Of a stretch of DNA of 64,000 nt, positions 50,596 through 59,113 are shown in pieces. Position 1 is the stretch's first letter. Each line of letters starts with the position of its first letter. The DNA is taken from NCBI GenBank assembly GCA_963790065.1, contig CAWBNK010000020.1, forward strand, positions 62,001 to 126,000, written 5' to 3'. Below the pieces are notes generated by a model. It had not been told where the DNA came from. It saw nothing but the letters and a program-made list of their open reading frames with translations, and did not search any database. Both the position numbers and the translations under genes were made by a program. This stretch comes from Palsa-504 sp963790065. GTDB taxonomy: Bacteria; Actinomycetota; Actinomycetes; Streptosporangiales; Streptosporangiaceae.

Positions 50596-51835
50596 GGTCA
50601 TCCCTCCTGCTATTCGGCCTGCTGTTCGGCGACCCCGCATCCCGCAGGTCGTTCCGGTCGTTCCGGTCGTGGGTCCGGACAGAATCCGCGAGCTTTTCGA
50701 CGGCTTCCGTCAGCGCTTGTTTCTGGGCGGACCAATGGAGCTTGTCCAGCTTCAGCTGGCTATTGCGGGCCCGCCGGTCAGCGGCAGCAGGATCTGACAG
50801 CAGATCCCGGATCGCCCGGGCCAGATCCGCCGCGTTAGCTGGCTCGAAAAACAGCATCTCGTCATCGTCGAAGTAGTGCCGCATCGTGGTGGTGCCTGAG
50901 CAGATGACGGGCAGCCCGAGGGCGACATACTCGGCCACCTTCACCGAGAACACCAGAGCGCCGAAGGCGTCTTCGCGCTGCGCCGAAATGCCCGCGGCCG
51001 CGTCACTTATCGCGCCGGGGACTTCGTAATAGGGCACCAATCCGCGGTAATCGATCAGGTCGGCTACGCCTAGCTCATCCGCCAGCCGCAGCACCGAGGA
51101 GATCGCCGGGCCTTCCCCCAAGATCCGCACCCGCAACTGGGGGAAGTCGTCCGAGAGCAGGGACAGCGCCTGCACCACGAGGTCCAGGCCGCTGCGCTGA
51201 GCGATGGTGCCGCTGTACACGATCCACTGCAGGCCCGCCCGCGCCGGGGCACGCTGATGCGAGCTGAAGGCCGCGGGATCGGGCAGGTTCATGACCACCG
51301 TTGCCGGTGACCGGGAGACGGCGGTCAGCCGCTGTCGCATGGGCTCGTTGACCGTGACCAGCGCATCAGCGAACGACAGGCTGATGCGCTCTTCCGCGGC
51401 GGCCAGGCGCCGCAGCCACCAGGGCAGTTCGCGGCCGAGGATGCAGGCCAGCAACTCGACCGCGGGATCGTGGACATCGAGGACGATCTTGGCGCCGGCC
51501 AGCTTGGGGACCAGCCCCGCGAACACCAGGAAGTTCGGCATGTTGTGGACGTAGACAACGTCGTACTTTCGCCGCAGCTGGAAGGTGGTCACCAGGGCGA
51601 ACGCCCACGCGGCAAAGCTGCCGTACTCGACGACGTACCTGGCGGCGGCCGTCCTTTGCTTGCGCATGCGAAGGCGATGGAAGCGGAGCAGCCCGGTGTC
51701 GCGCGCGGGCCTTACTCCGTCCTTCGAGATGACGAAGACGTCAACCTGGTGGCCGCGCTCGGCCAGCGCTTCGGCGGCCCGCTTGACGCGAGCATCCATC
51801 TCGTACGGTGTGTAGGCGATCATCGCAACTCGCAC
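50534..51835 (-). CDS. GT4-family glycosyltransferase
   Basis: This 433-residue GT-B glycosyltransferase starts with VRVAMIAYTPYEMDARVKRA. The donor-binding part has YSGTIAQRSGLDLVVQAL, ILGEGPA and the E-x7-E region SVKVAEYVALGLPVICSG. It should add one sugar to the lipid-linked chain on the cytoplasmic side. It is the only glycosyltransferase in the window besides the initiating enzyme, so the repeat unit may be small or other transferases lie elsewhere. GTG 51835 has AAGGGG five bases upstream. The C-terminus is rich in Asp, Asn, Arg and His and disordered. Confidence 0.85.
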   Translation of the reverse strand: MRVAMIAYTPYEMDARVKRAAEALAERGHQVDVFVISKDGVRPARDTGLLRFHRLRMRKQRTAAARYVVEYGSFAAWAFALVTTFQLRRKYDVVYVHNMPNFLVFAGLVPKLAGAKIVLDVHDPAVELLACILGRELPWWLRRLAAAEERISLSFADALVTVNEPMRQRLTAVSRSPATVVMNLPDPAAFSSHQRAPARAGLQWIVYSGTIAQRSGLDLVVQALSLLSDDFPQLRVRILGEGPAISSVLRLADELGVADLIDYRGLVPYYEVPGAISDAAAGISAQREDAFGALVFSVKVAEYVALGLPVICSGTTTMRHYFDDDEMLFFEPANAADLARAIRDLLSDPAAADRRARNSQLKLDKLHWSAQKQALTEAVEKLADSVRTHDRNDRNDLRDAGSPNSRPNSRRDDHDHVRSAEFSGPIRRGGDPR

Positions 51836-51875
51836 GTCAACCCCTTGGCCAGTTCGGGACCCGCGGCCCGCGCCG

Positions 51876-53366
51876 CTAGTCAGCATCCGGTGACAATGTC
51901 GGCGGGTCGCCGAAGTCTGAGCCCTGGGACGCCGGTCCCTGCCCGCCCAGCTGCGAGGCGCCGAGGGAAGCTCGGTCCTTCCCGTTCGGCCCCCGCGGCG
52001 GTACCACGGCCGCGAGGACCGACGGCACGCTGGCTACGGGAGCCATCGACGTCGGCCCGCCTGGAACGGCCGACCGGGCCTGACGCGCGCGGAACGAGCG
52101 CGGCACGTTGTTAAGGACGCCGACGATCGTTTGCGGCTCGGCCGCCCGCAGGTCCAGGGCCACGGCGCTCGCGTCGCTGCGCTGGGTCCGGCGGGGGTCT
52201 GCGACCACGATGGCGATGTCGCTGATCCCGGCCAAGGTAATCGCGTCGGAGAGCGCCCGGATGGGCGCGCTATCTACCACCACGACCTCCGCTTGTGCTC
52301 TCATCTTGGCGAAGGTCCTGGTGAGCAGGTTGGCTTCGAAAAGATCCGCGGACCGATCGGTCAGCTTGCCGACGGTCACCAGCCTCAGCCCCGGCACGTC
52401 GGTGGGCACGGCTACCTCCGCCAGCGCGGCCCGCCCGGCGAGCAGATCGGTCAGACCGGGCCGCGTGCCGGTCGCGAAGACCGTGCTCAGTGCGGGGCGC
52501 CGCAGGTCAGCGTCGACCAGGATGACCGCCTTGCCCGCGTGGGCCAGTGCGGTGGCCAGGTTGGCCGCGACCGAGGTCCGGCCCTCGCGCGCGCCTCCGC
52601 TGGCCACCAGCACCACCGTCCGGCGATCCGGCAGCGACATGACGGGCTCGAGACGGACCCGGAGATGGCGGTAGGCCTCAGCCGCCGGCGAAAGCGGAGC
52701 GGTGGAGAAGATGGACGCTGGACGTCCGGCCCTACGCGGCACCCGCGGGACCGCGGCCAGCACCGGGGCAGACAGGTGCCGCTCGAGGTCGGAGCGGTCG
52801 CGCACCCGGTCGTCCAGGTGGTCGCGCAGGAATATCGCGCCGACGCCCAGCAGCAGGCCGAGGATGGCGCCGAGCGGAAGCAGGATCTTCTTGCCCAGAC
52901 CGGCCGGCGAGATCGGCAGCAAGGGCGCCGTTATCAGCGTGGCGTGCAACGGATCATGCGACTGAACCGCTGACGTGGCCGCGCTATCGTTGCGGAACGC
53001 GATATAGCCGGCCGCAGCGGCGGCGGCGCACTGCTGGGCCGAGACCGGGGTCGGCATCGTGCAGCTAATCGAGAGGATGTTAGACGTGCCCGAGGCGGCC
53101 GCCTTGAGATCCTTTTGCAGCTCACCCGGCGACGTGCCGAGTTTCTGCGCGACGCTGTCCAGCACGACACCGGCGGTGGCGACCGCCTTCTCCGTGGCCA
53201 TGTTCGGCGCGACCGACGTCGTGTTCGCGACGATATGCGCCTCGACATCGACCTGGGCGGTCGAGGTATAGGCCACGGACTTGGCCGCGTAGGCGAGATA
53301 TCCCCCTGCAATGCCAGCCAGAATGGCGACGATTAGCCAAAGGCTCTGTTTACGCAACAAAGTCAT
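51876..53366 (-). CDS. Wzz/CpsD-like polysaccharide chain-length protein with altered P-loop
   Basis: The 496-residue protein has TM1 at about 10-28 and TM2 at 160-180, bracketing a Wzz-like outside domain. The C-terminal P-loop domain resembles BY-kinases: VLVASGGAREGRTSVAANLA, where Arg263 replaces the Walker lysine; the A' motif VILVDADLRRP; and VVVVDSAPI. There is no tyrosine cluster at the C-terminus, so autophosphorylation of the usual kind is unlikely. It may still control chain length as a scaffold. It lies 42 bases after the flippase-polymerase gene. A ParA-like ATPase is the alternative reading of the last domain. Confidence 0.8.
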   Translation of the reverse strand: MTLLRKQSLWLIVAILAGIAGGYLAYAAKSVAYTSTAQVDVEAHIVANTTSVAPNMATEKAVATAGVVLDSVAQKLGTSPGELQKDLKAAASGTSNILSISCTMPTPVSAQQCAAAAAAGYIAFRNDSAATSAVQSHDPLHATLITAPLLPISPAGLGKKILLPLGAILGLLLGVGAIFLRDHLDDRVRDRSDLERHLSAPVLAAVPRVPRRAGRPASIFSTAPLSPAAEAYRHLRVRLEPVMSLPDRRTVVLVASGGAREGRTSVAANLATALAHAGKAVILVDADLRRPALSTVFATGTRPGLTDLLAGRAALAEVAVPTDVPGLRLVTVGKLTDRSADLFEANLLTRTFAKMRAQAEVVVVDSAPIRALSDAITLAGISDIAIVVADPRRTQRSDASAVALDLRAAEPQTIVGVLNNVPRSFRARQARSAVPGGPTSMAPVASVPSVLAAVVPPRGPNGKDRASLGASQLGGQGPASQGSDFGDPPTLSPDAD

Positions 53367-53408
53367 AACTGCCCCATCTAATTGCGATTGCCGTGCTCGG
53401 GAGACGTG

Positions 53409-56400
53409 TCATACGGGAACCTCCTGCAGCCGGGAGCTGGAGGCGGCTAGCGTGATCGGTGGTTCGCGGACCGCGTCCGGCTTGCGCGCTGCGGGCAGGA
53501 TGCGGACGAGGGCGATGATCATGAAGAACGCGTCGCCCGAGCCCCGGTAGGTAAGGTGCGGATCGAACAGCATGAGGACCAGCTGCGCGCAGGCGGCCAC
53601 GATGGCTGCCGTGGCGGCGATGCCGGCCGAATCGGCGCGCCGCGAATAGGCCCAGCCCTTCTTGATCACCACGCCGATGAGCCAGAAGTAGCTGGCGAGC
53701 AGCGGAATGCCGCCCCCCCAGAGCAGCCAGGTATACCCGCTCTCGATCCAGACGTAGCCGTACTGCCTGCTTGACGTCGCGATGCGGGCGGCAGGCTCGA
53801 CGCCCAGGATCCAGTTGTTGTCCGAGAGGAGCACCGGCCAGAAATAGGTCTCCAGGTTGTAGAGCCGGTCGATCCAGCTGACCGGTAGGCCGGTGGCCGA
53901 GTTGAACCCGCCGAGCCTGATGCTGATGGCCGGCCAGAGCAGCACGACGCCGACGATGCTGACCGGGATGATCGCGGCCGCGAGCCGGCGCGACCTGGTG
54001 AGCACGAGCAGGGCGCCCACCGCCACGATCAGGCCGATCAGGGTGGAGAACTCGGCCGCGGCCACCACGGCCAGGGCGCACAGCACACCGATGGCGCTCA
54101 GCGCCCGCCATCTCGGGTTGCCGCGGACCAGCATCGCGATGGCGATGGCCAGGTTGAGGATGGCCAGGTCGGCCGTGGCGGCCGGCAGGCCGAGCAGCGA
54201 ACTGCCCCGGCCGTTGCTCAAGCTCGTGTCGATGCCGAGCGGCGCGTAGTACTTGGCCAGCAGCCCGGGCACCCCGGCCAGGTGCAGCACCTGCATGATG
54301 CCGACGCCGCAGACTACGGCGCCCGCCAGCATGGACAGCCACAGGCAGCGCATGGCCTGCTCGCGGGTGGTGACGACCGTCCTGATGATGACGTACTCGG
54401 CGTACAGCTTCCACAGCACGATGCTGTAGAGCAGGTCGTCGGAGCTTATGGCACGCTGCCGGGCGACCATCATGATCAGGGGAAGGATCGAGCTGGCCAC
54501 GCAGAGCGCGATGAGGGCCGTATCGATGGCGTCCGCGCGCGGCCACCGGAACCCGCCCGTGCGGACGCTGAGCAGCCAGCGCAGGCCGATGGCCAGGCCG
54601 CACACCACCATGAGCGCTTCGTTCGGCCGCAGCGAGGGAACGATGGTCCCGGCGTTGATGCCCACGATGAGCGGGCTAAGGAAGATCATCAGGTACGCGG
54701 CGATCACCGGCCTGGCCATGACCACCCCGATGAGACCGATCACCGCCACCGCGATGATCGCGTACTTGACCTTGACGCCGAGCAGGGCTACGACGGCGAC
54801 CACGCCGACCAGCAGCAAGGCGTCGATTCGCCGCCGCCGCAAGAACGGCGCCGCCGCGGCCAGCGTCTCGGATAGCTCCAGTTTCCTGCGGTACCAGCGT
54901 GGCGCCCCGGGCACATGTCGCCCGTCCGGCTGCCAGACGTCGGCGCGCCAGGGCGCGGGGAAGCCGACCGCCGCCCCGCCCCGCCCGCGGCCGAGCAGCG
55001 CTCCCTTGACCCACTGCATCTGGGGTGCGTGCAGGGCGGCCTGCGCGGCAAAGTAGACGCCGGCGCCGACCAGGGTGATGGCGAGCATCGCCGCGACGCG
55101 CCCGGCCGGGCCGGTCAGACGGGCGGTCAGGAAACGCCCGACCGCCCACGCCGGCGCGGCCATCACGGCTGAGCACGCGACGGTCCGCAGGAACGGGCGG
55201 AGCATCGGCTCTCCCCCGTGCGGCAACCCCTTCCGCAAGTGGAGGAAGAGGTAGGCCGCTCCCGCGTAGCTTCCGGCCCCGAAGCTGAACCCCAGACCGG
55301 TGAGCAGGGCCGGACCGTGGAGCTGGAGCACGACGGCGATGCCTGCGGCGCAGATCGTGGCGTGGATGATCATGCCCCGGAGCGGGTAGCTGGTGTCGCC
55401 GCGCGCGTAGCAGGCGTAGGTGGTGACCAGGAACAGGGTCTCGCCGAGGATCGCGGGCGCCAGCCCGAGCAGGGCTGAGGCCAGTAGCACGCGGCCGCCC
55501 GCCGCGCCGAAGGCCCCCATTCCTATCGCGTTGGCCAGCGGCCGGGACAGCACGGCGTAGGCCGTCGCCGCCGGGACGGCCAGGAACGTGGCGAAGGCCA
55601 CCCCCCGCACGTAGGTGTCGCGGAACAGGCCGGCCTGACTGGGCGCGGTCATCCGCGACAGCCTCGGTACCAGGGACAGGGCGACCGGCGTGGCGCCCAG
55701 GGCGATGGGCAGGAAGTAGAAGTTGGTCGCCAGCTGGAACGCGACGACACCGCCTGGTACCCGGTCGGCGACCAGGGTCAGCGCGGCGATCTGCAAGGCG
55801 GCCAGGCCAGCCTGGATCACCGCGGGCAGCGCCCGGCGGATGGTGGCCCGGACCTGGGAGTCACGCCACCCGGCGTTCGGCACGAGCACGACGCCGACCC
55901 GCCGCGCTCCCCACCACTGCGTGCTGGCGTGCATCAGAACCGCGCCGGTCGTCCCCAGGCCGAGCAGCAGCAGCAGTGAGGTCGGGATACTGCCCTCGAT
56001 AGCCGACCTGGTGTAGAGCACGGCCACCACGCCGAGGACGACGATCGTGCCGAGATTCTCCAGCGCAGGCGCGGCGGCCGCCAGAGCGAAGCGGCGGTGG
56101 GCATTCATCACCGCGGTCGCGGTACCGACCACGGCGTAAAGCGGCACCTGAGGCAGCAGGAGCAGCACTAGTATCGCGCCGAGGTGCGCCTGGCTATGGG
56201 CCGCTGCGGCGTCGGAGGCGCCGATCGTGCCGAGCCGGAGCAGCCACGGGGTGAGGATCGCGACGATGGGAACGAGCGCGAGCATGCCGACCAGCGCTAC
56301 CCCGAGCAGGCCGCCGGCGGTCCGGGCCACGGCCCGCCGGTCGCCGGAATCGACGTGCGGGACCAGGGCGGGCACCAGCAGTGAGGAAAACAACGAGCCG

Positions 56401-56639
56401 GCCAGCAGGCCGTAGAAGATGAGGTTGGGCAGGGAGTTGGTGAACTGGTAGGTGTTCGCGAAATACGTCGCGCCCAGGACCGCAGCGATCGTGATACCAC
56501 GCAAGACGCCGGTGAAACGGCTGACGAAGGTCCAGACCGCCACAGAAAGCGAGTCGCCGACCGCCCCTTCTGGGGTGGCCAGATCGGATCCGCTGCCGAA
56601 TGGCTCCGCGGCGGTATCCGGCTTTACGTCCAGCGTCAC
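53409..56639 (-). CDS. MurJ-like flippase fused to O-antigen polymerase/ligase-like protein
   Basis: The 1076-residue membrane protein has two halves. Residues 1-540 are a MOP-superfamily flippase (SRFTGVLRGITIAAVLGATY, FTNSLPNLIFYGLLAGSLFS). Residues 620-1060 have about ten helices and a Wzy/WaaL-type outside loop (WIDRLYNLETYF, LGVEPAARIA, WIESGYTWLLW). Normally flipping and polymerisation are separate proteins; here they are one chain with a linker at about 540-600 (WRADVWQPDGRHVPGAPRWY). It would flip the lipid-linked repeat unit and then join or transfer it. GTG 56639 overlaps the previous stop by four bases. Confidence 0.83.
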   Translation of the reverse strand: MTLDVKPDTAAEPFGSGSDLATPEGAVGDSLSVAVWTFVSRFTGVLRGITIAAVLGATYFANTYQFTNSLPNLIFYGLLAGSLFSSLLVPALVPHVDSGDRRAVARTAGGLLGVALVGMLALVPIVAILTPWLLRLGTIGASDAAAAHSQAHLGAILVLLLLPQVPLYAVVGTATAVMNAHRRFALAAAAPALENLGTIVVLGVVAVLYTRSAIEGSIPTSLLLLLGLGTTGAVLMHASTQWWGARRVGVVLVPNAGWRDSQVRATIRRALPAVIQAGLAALQIAALTLVADRVPGGVVAFQLATNFYFLPIALGATPVALSLVPRLSRMTAPSQAGLFRDTYVRGVAFATFLAVPAATAYAVLSRPLANAIGMGAFGAAGGRVLLASALLGLAPAILGETLFLVTTYACYARGDTSYPLRGMIIHATICAAGIAVVLQLHGPALLTGLGFSFGAGSYAGAAYLFLHLRKGLPHGGEPMLRPFLRTVACSAVMAAPAWAVGRFLTARLTGPAGRVAAMLAITLVGAGVYFAAQAALHAPQMQWVKGALLGRGRGGAAVGFPAPWRADVWQPDGRHVPGAPRWYRRKLELSETLAAAAPFLRRRRIDALLLVGVVAVVALLGVKVKYAIIAVAVIGLIGVVMARPVIAAYLMIFLSPLIVGINAGTIVPSLRPNEALMVVCGLAIGLRWLLSVRTGGFRWPRADAIDTALIALCVASSILPLIMMVARQRAISSDDLLYSIVLWKLYAEYVIIRTVVTTREQAMRCLWLSMLAGAVVCGVGIMQVLHLAGVPGLLAKYYAPLGIDTSLSNGRGSSLLGLPAATADLAILNLAIAIAMLVRGNPRWRALSAIGVLCALAVVAAAEFSTLIGLIVAVGALLVLTRSRRLAAAIIPVSIVGVVLLWPAISIRLGGFNSATGLPVSWIDRLYNLETYFWPVLLSDNNWILGVEPAARIATSSRQYGYVWIESGYTWLLWGGGIPLLASYFWLIGVVIKKGWAYSRRADSAGIAATAAIVAACAQLVLMLFDPHLTYRGSGDAFFMIIALVRILPAARKPDAVREPPITLAASSSRLQEVPV

Positions 56640-57307
56640 CGGGCGCCGCCCCGGAAGACAGCGGGCAGCGTGCGAATCAAGATCATCAGGTCAAGCGCGA
56701 GGCTGCGGCGGGCCACGTATTCGACATCCAATTCCAGGGCCTTGGTCATGGACAGCCGGCTACGGCCGCTTACCTGCCAGAGGCCGGTCAGGCCAGGCCG
56801 GACCGCGAAGCGCCGCTGATGCTGCCCGCTGAACATCTCGGCTTCCCAGGGCAGCACGGGCCTGGGTCCCACCAGGGACATCTCGCCGCGGAGCACGTTG
56901 TACAGCTGGGGCAGCTCATCCAGGCTGGTCTTGCGGAGCCAGGCACCCACCCGCGTCACCCGCGGGTCGGCCTCCAGCTTGTAAAGCCCGCTTCCCGGCG
57001 ACGCGACCGCTTCCTGGCCGGCCGACAGCAGGCTGGTGACGTACTCGCGGTGGATGCGGTCGTCCTGGCCAACGTGCATGGTACGCAGTTTGAGCATGGT
57101 GAACGGTCGCCGGTCGCGGCCGAGCCGCTGCTGCCGGAACACGGCCGGCCCGGCCGACGTCGACCGCACCAGCAGCATCAGGACGGCCAGCGCCGGAGCC
57201 AGGATGACGATCAGGGTCAACGCGACCGCAAGGTCCAGGGCCCGTTTGGCGAAATCGTGCCCGAGCCGGAACGCGGCGATGCCTTTCCGGGCGGCCAGCT
57301 GGGTCAC
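56636..57307 (-). CDS. Short phosphoglycosyltransferase (PglC/WcaJ catalytic type)
   Basis: This 223-residue monotopic enzyme transfers a sugar-1-phosphate to undecaprenyl phosphate and starts the chain. It has the re-entrant hydrophobic helix LDLAVALTLIVILAPALAVL, the TMLKLRTM strand, the Asp-Glu catalytic pair in SLDELPQLYN, GEMSLVGPRPVL and RPGLTGLWQVSGRS. The multi-helix N-terminal domain of WbaP is absent, so it is the minimal form. It overlaps its neighbours at both ends by four bases. The sugar may be the acylamino sugar made by the three genes upstream. Confidence 0.9.
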   Translation of the reverse strand: MTQLAARKGIAAFRLGHDFAKRALDLAVALTLIVILAPALAVLMLLVRSTSAGPAVFRQQRLGRDRRPFTMLKLRTMHVGQDDRIHREYVTSLLSAGQEAVASPGSGLYKLEADPRVTRVGAWLRKTSLDELPQLYNVLRGEMSLVGPRPVLPWEAEMFSGQHQRRFAVRPGLTGLWQVSGRSRLSMTKALELDVEYVARRSLALDLMILIRTLPAVFRGGAR

Positions 57308-57975
57308 GGCGAGGCTCCCGTCCCGTTGCGGTCATCGGTCAGCCGGTACCGGCTCGCTGATGCGCCGTCATGGACCACTCGTTTGTCGATGACCGGCAGG
57401 TCCGCAACCGGGCGCCGGACTGCCGCGGGGTTGCCGAAGGCGACCGCGCCCGCGGGCACGTCGCGGGTTACCACCGATCCGGCTCCGATGAGGGCGCCGG
57501 GGCCAATCCGCACGTAGGGCAGGATGGTCACGTTGACGCCGATCTGCGCGCCCGCGCCGATCCTGGGGCCGGCCATCAGCTCGGCCGATCGCTCGTCACC
57601 GGGGTACAGGTCGTTGGCGATCGTCACCCCGGGCGCGAGGAAAACGTCGTCCTCGAGTTCGGTGTACTGCGCTATATAGCAGTTGCAGTGGATCTTTACC
57701 CCGTCCCCGATCCGGCAGCTGTAGTCCACGACGGTGTTGCTCCAGATGGCAACGTCGTCGCCGATCTGGCAGCCTTCCCTGATGACGACGCCGTGGCCGG
57801 TCTGCAGGCGGCGCCCGATCGTGGTGCCGTCGTACAGGACCGTCCCGGACCGGAGCCGGGCGCCCGGGCCGAGGACCAGCGGCCCGGCGTCGCCCCGCGC
57901 CGCCCGATACCCGATGACCACGCCATGGTCGGTCTGCGCCGGAACCGCTGTCGTACCAGCAGGCTCACTGGACAT
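57304..57975 (-). CDS. Left-handed beta-helix acyltransferase (WbpD/WlbB-like)
   Basis: The protein has 223 residues. Hexapeptide repeats fill the centre (TGHGVVIREGCQIGDDVAIW, IGAGAQIGVNVTILPYVRIG, GALIGAGSVVTRDVPAGAV). In WbpD and WlbB, relatives with this fold and context, acetyl-CoA acetylates the 3-amino group of a UDP-sugar uronic acid. The DegT aminotransferase and Gfo/Idh dehydrogenase directly upstream match the other steps. ATG 57975 has GGGAG seven bases upstream. Acyl specificity is not known. Confidence 0.82.
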   Translation of the reverse strand: MSSEPAGTTAVPAQTDHGVVIGYRAARGDAGPLVLGPGARLRSGTVLYDGTTIGRRLQTGHGVVIREGCQIGDDVAIWSNTVVDYSCRIGDGVKIHCNCYIAQYTELEDDVFLAPGVTIANDLYPGDERSAELMAGPRIGAGAQIGVNVTILPYVRIGPGALIGAGSVVTRDVPAGAVAFGNPAAVRRPVADLPVIDKRVVHDGASASRYRLTDDRNGTGASP

Positions 57976-59113
57976 CGGTGAACTCCCGATCGGCGGCCAG
58001 CAGCTTGAGCGTGTCACTGAGCACCTCGCACACCAGATCGACCTGGTTGTCGGTCATGTGGGGGAACAGCGGCAGCGACAGGAGCTGGCCGGCCGTCCGC
58101 TCGGCCACCGGCAGCGGGCGGCCGGCGAACCGCCGCAGCGGCGGCTGCACATGACAGGGCACCGGGTAGTGCACCCCGGTCTGGATGCCGTGCCCGGCCA
58201 GCTCGGCCCGGACCCGGTCCCGGCCGGGAACGCGGATCACGAACAGGTGGTAGACGTGGCGCGCCAGCGGTGAAACGCCGGTTAGCTTCGCATCCGGGAT
58301 GCCGCTCAGCCGGTCCCGGTACCGGGCGGCCAGCTCGATCCGCCGCTGTGTCCACTCCTCCAGGCGGGCCAGCTTCCCGGACAGCGCGATGGCCTGCAGC
58401 GCGTCCAGGCGGCTGTTGGTGCCGACGTAGTCGTGCTCGTAGTGCGCGGCGCCGCGGGACCGGCCGTGGTTGGCCAGCGCCCGTACCCGGTCGGCCAGCT
58501 CCGGCCGGGACACGACCACGGCACCCGCGTCGCCGAACGCGCCCAGGTTCTTGCCCGGATAGAAGCTGAAACAGGCCGCGTCGCCGAACGATCCCGCCCG
58601 GCCGCCGCTCCACTCCGCGCCGTGGGCCTGGGCGGCATCTTCGATCACGAGGATCCCGGCCTGGTGCGCCACGGCCAGCAGCCCGGCCATGTCCGGCATC
58701 TGCCCGTACAGGTGCACCACCATGGCGGCCCGGGTGCGGGGCGTGAGTGCCTCGCTCAGCGTGGCCGGCGTCATGAGCAGGGTGTCGTCGCTGACGTCGG
58801 CGAAACGGGGCGTGGCCCCGGCGCGGACTACCGCGGCGGGGGTCGCGATGAAGGTATTCGCCGGGACAACTACCTCGTCACCGGGACCAACTCCGAGTGC
58901 CGTCAGGGTGAGCTCCAGGGCGTCGGTGCCGTTGCCGACCCCCACCGCCTGTCCAGCACCGCAGTACGCGGCCCACTCCTGCTCGAAGGCCGCCACCGCC
59001 GGCCCGCCGACATATTTCGCATCGTGCAGGCAGGCCAGGTAATCGTGCTCGATCGCGGGCCAGACGTCGCCGGCCATCGCGCTCAGGTCGGTGAAGGGAA
59101 CGTGATCAGCCAA
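57965..59113 (-). CDS. DegT/DnrJ/EryC1/StrS-type sugar aminotransferase
   Basis: This 382-residue PLP enzyme opens with VPFTDLSAM and has GNGTDALELTLTALG, VIEDAAQAHGAEW, and the PLP lysine in FSFYPGKNLGAFGDAGA. The C-terminal part has YHLFVIRV and the HYPVPCH segment. It would aminate a keto-sugar nucleotide, as WbpE or WlbC does, made by the adjacent dehydrogenase. The start codon read here is TTG 59113, overlapping the dehydrogenase end by eight bases, with a weak ribosome site. The sugar position (C3 by analogy) is inference. Confidence 0.9.
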   Translation of the reverse strand: MADHVPFTDLSAMAGDVWPAIEHDYLACLHDAKYVGGPAVAAFEQEWAAYCGAGQAVGVGNGTDALELTLTALGVGPGDEVVVPANTFIATPAAVVRAGATPRFADVSDDTLLMTPATLSEALTPRTRAAMVVHLYGQMPDMAGLLAVAHQAGILVIEDAAQAHGAEWSGGRAGSFGDAACFSFYPGKNLGAFGDAGAVVVSRPELADRVRALANHGRSRGAAHYEHDYVGTNSRLDALQAIALSGKLARLEEWTQRRIELAARYRDRLSGIPDAKLTGVSPLARHVYHLFVIRVPGRDRVRAELAGHGIQTGVHYPVPCHVQPPLRRFAGRPLPVAERTAGQLLSLPLFPHMTDNQVDLVCEVLSDTLKLLAADREFTDVQ

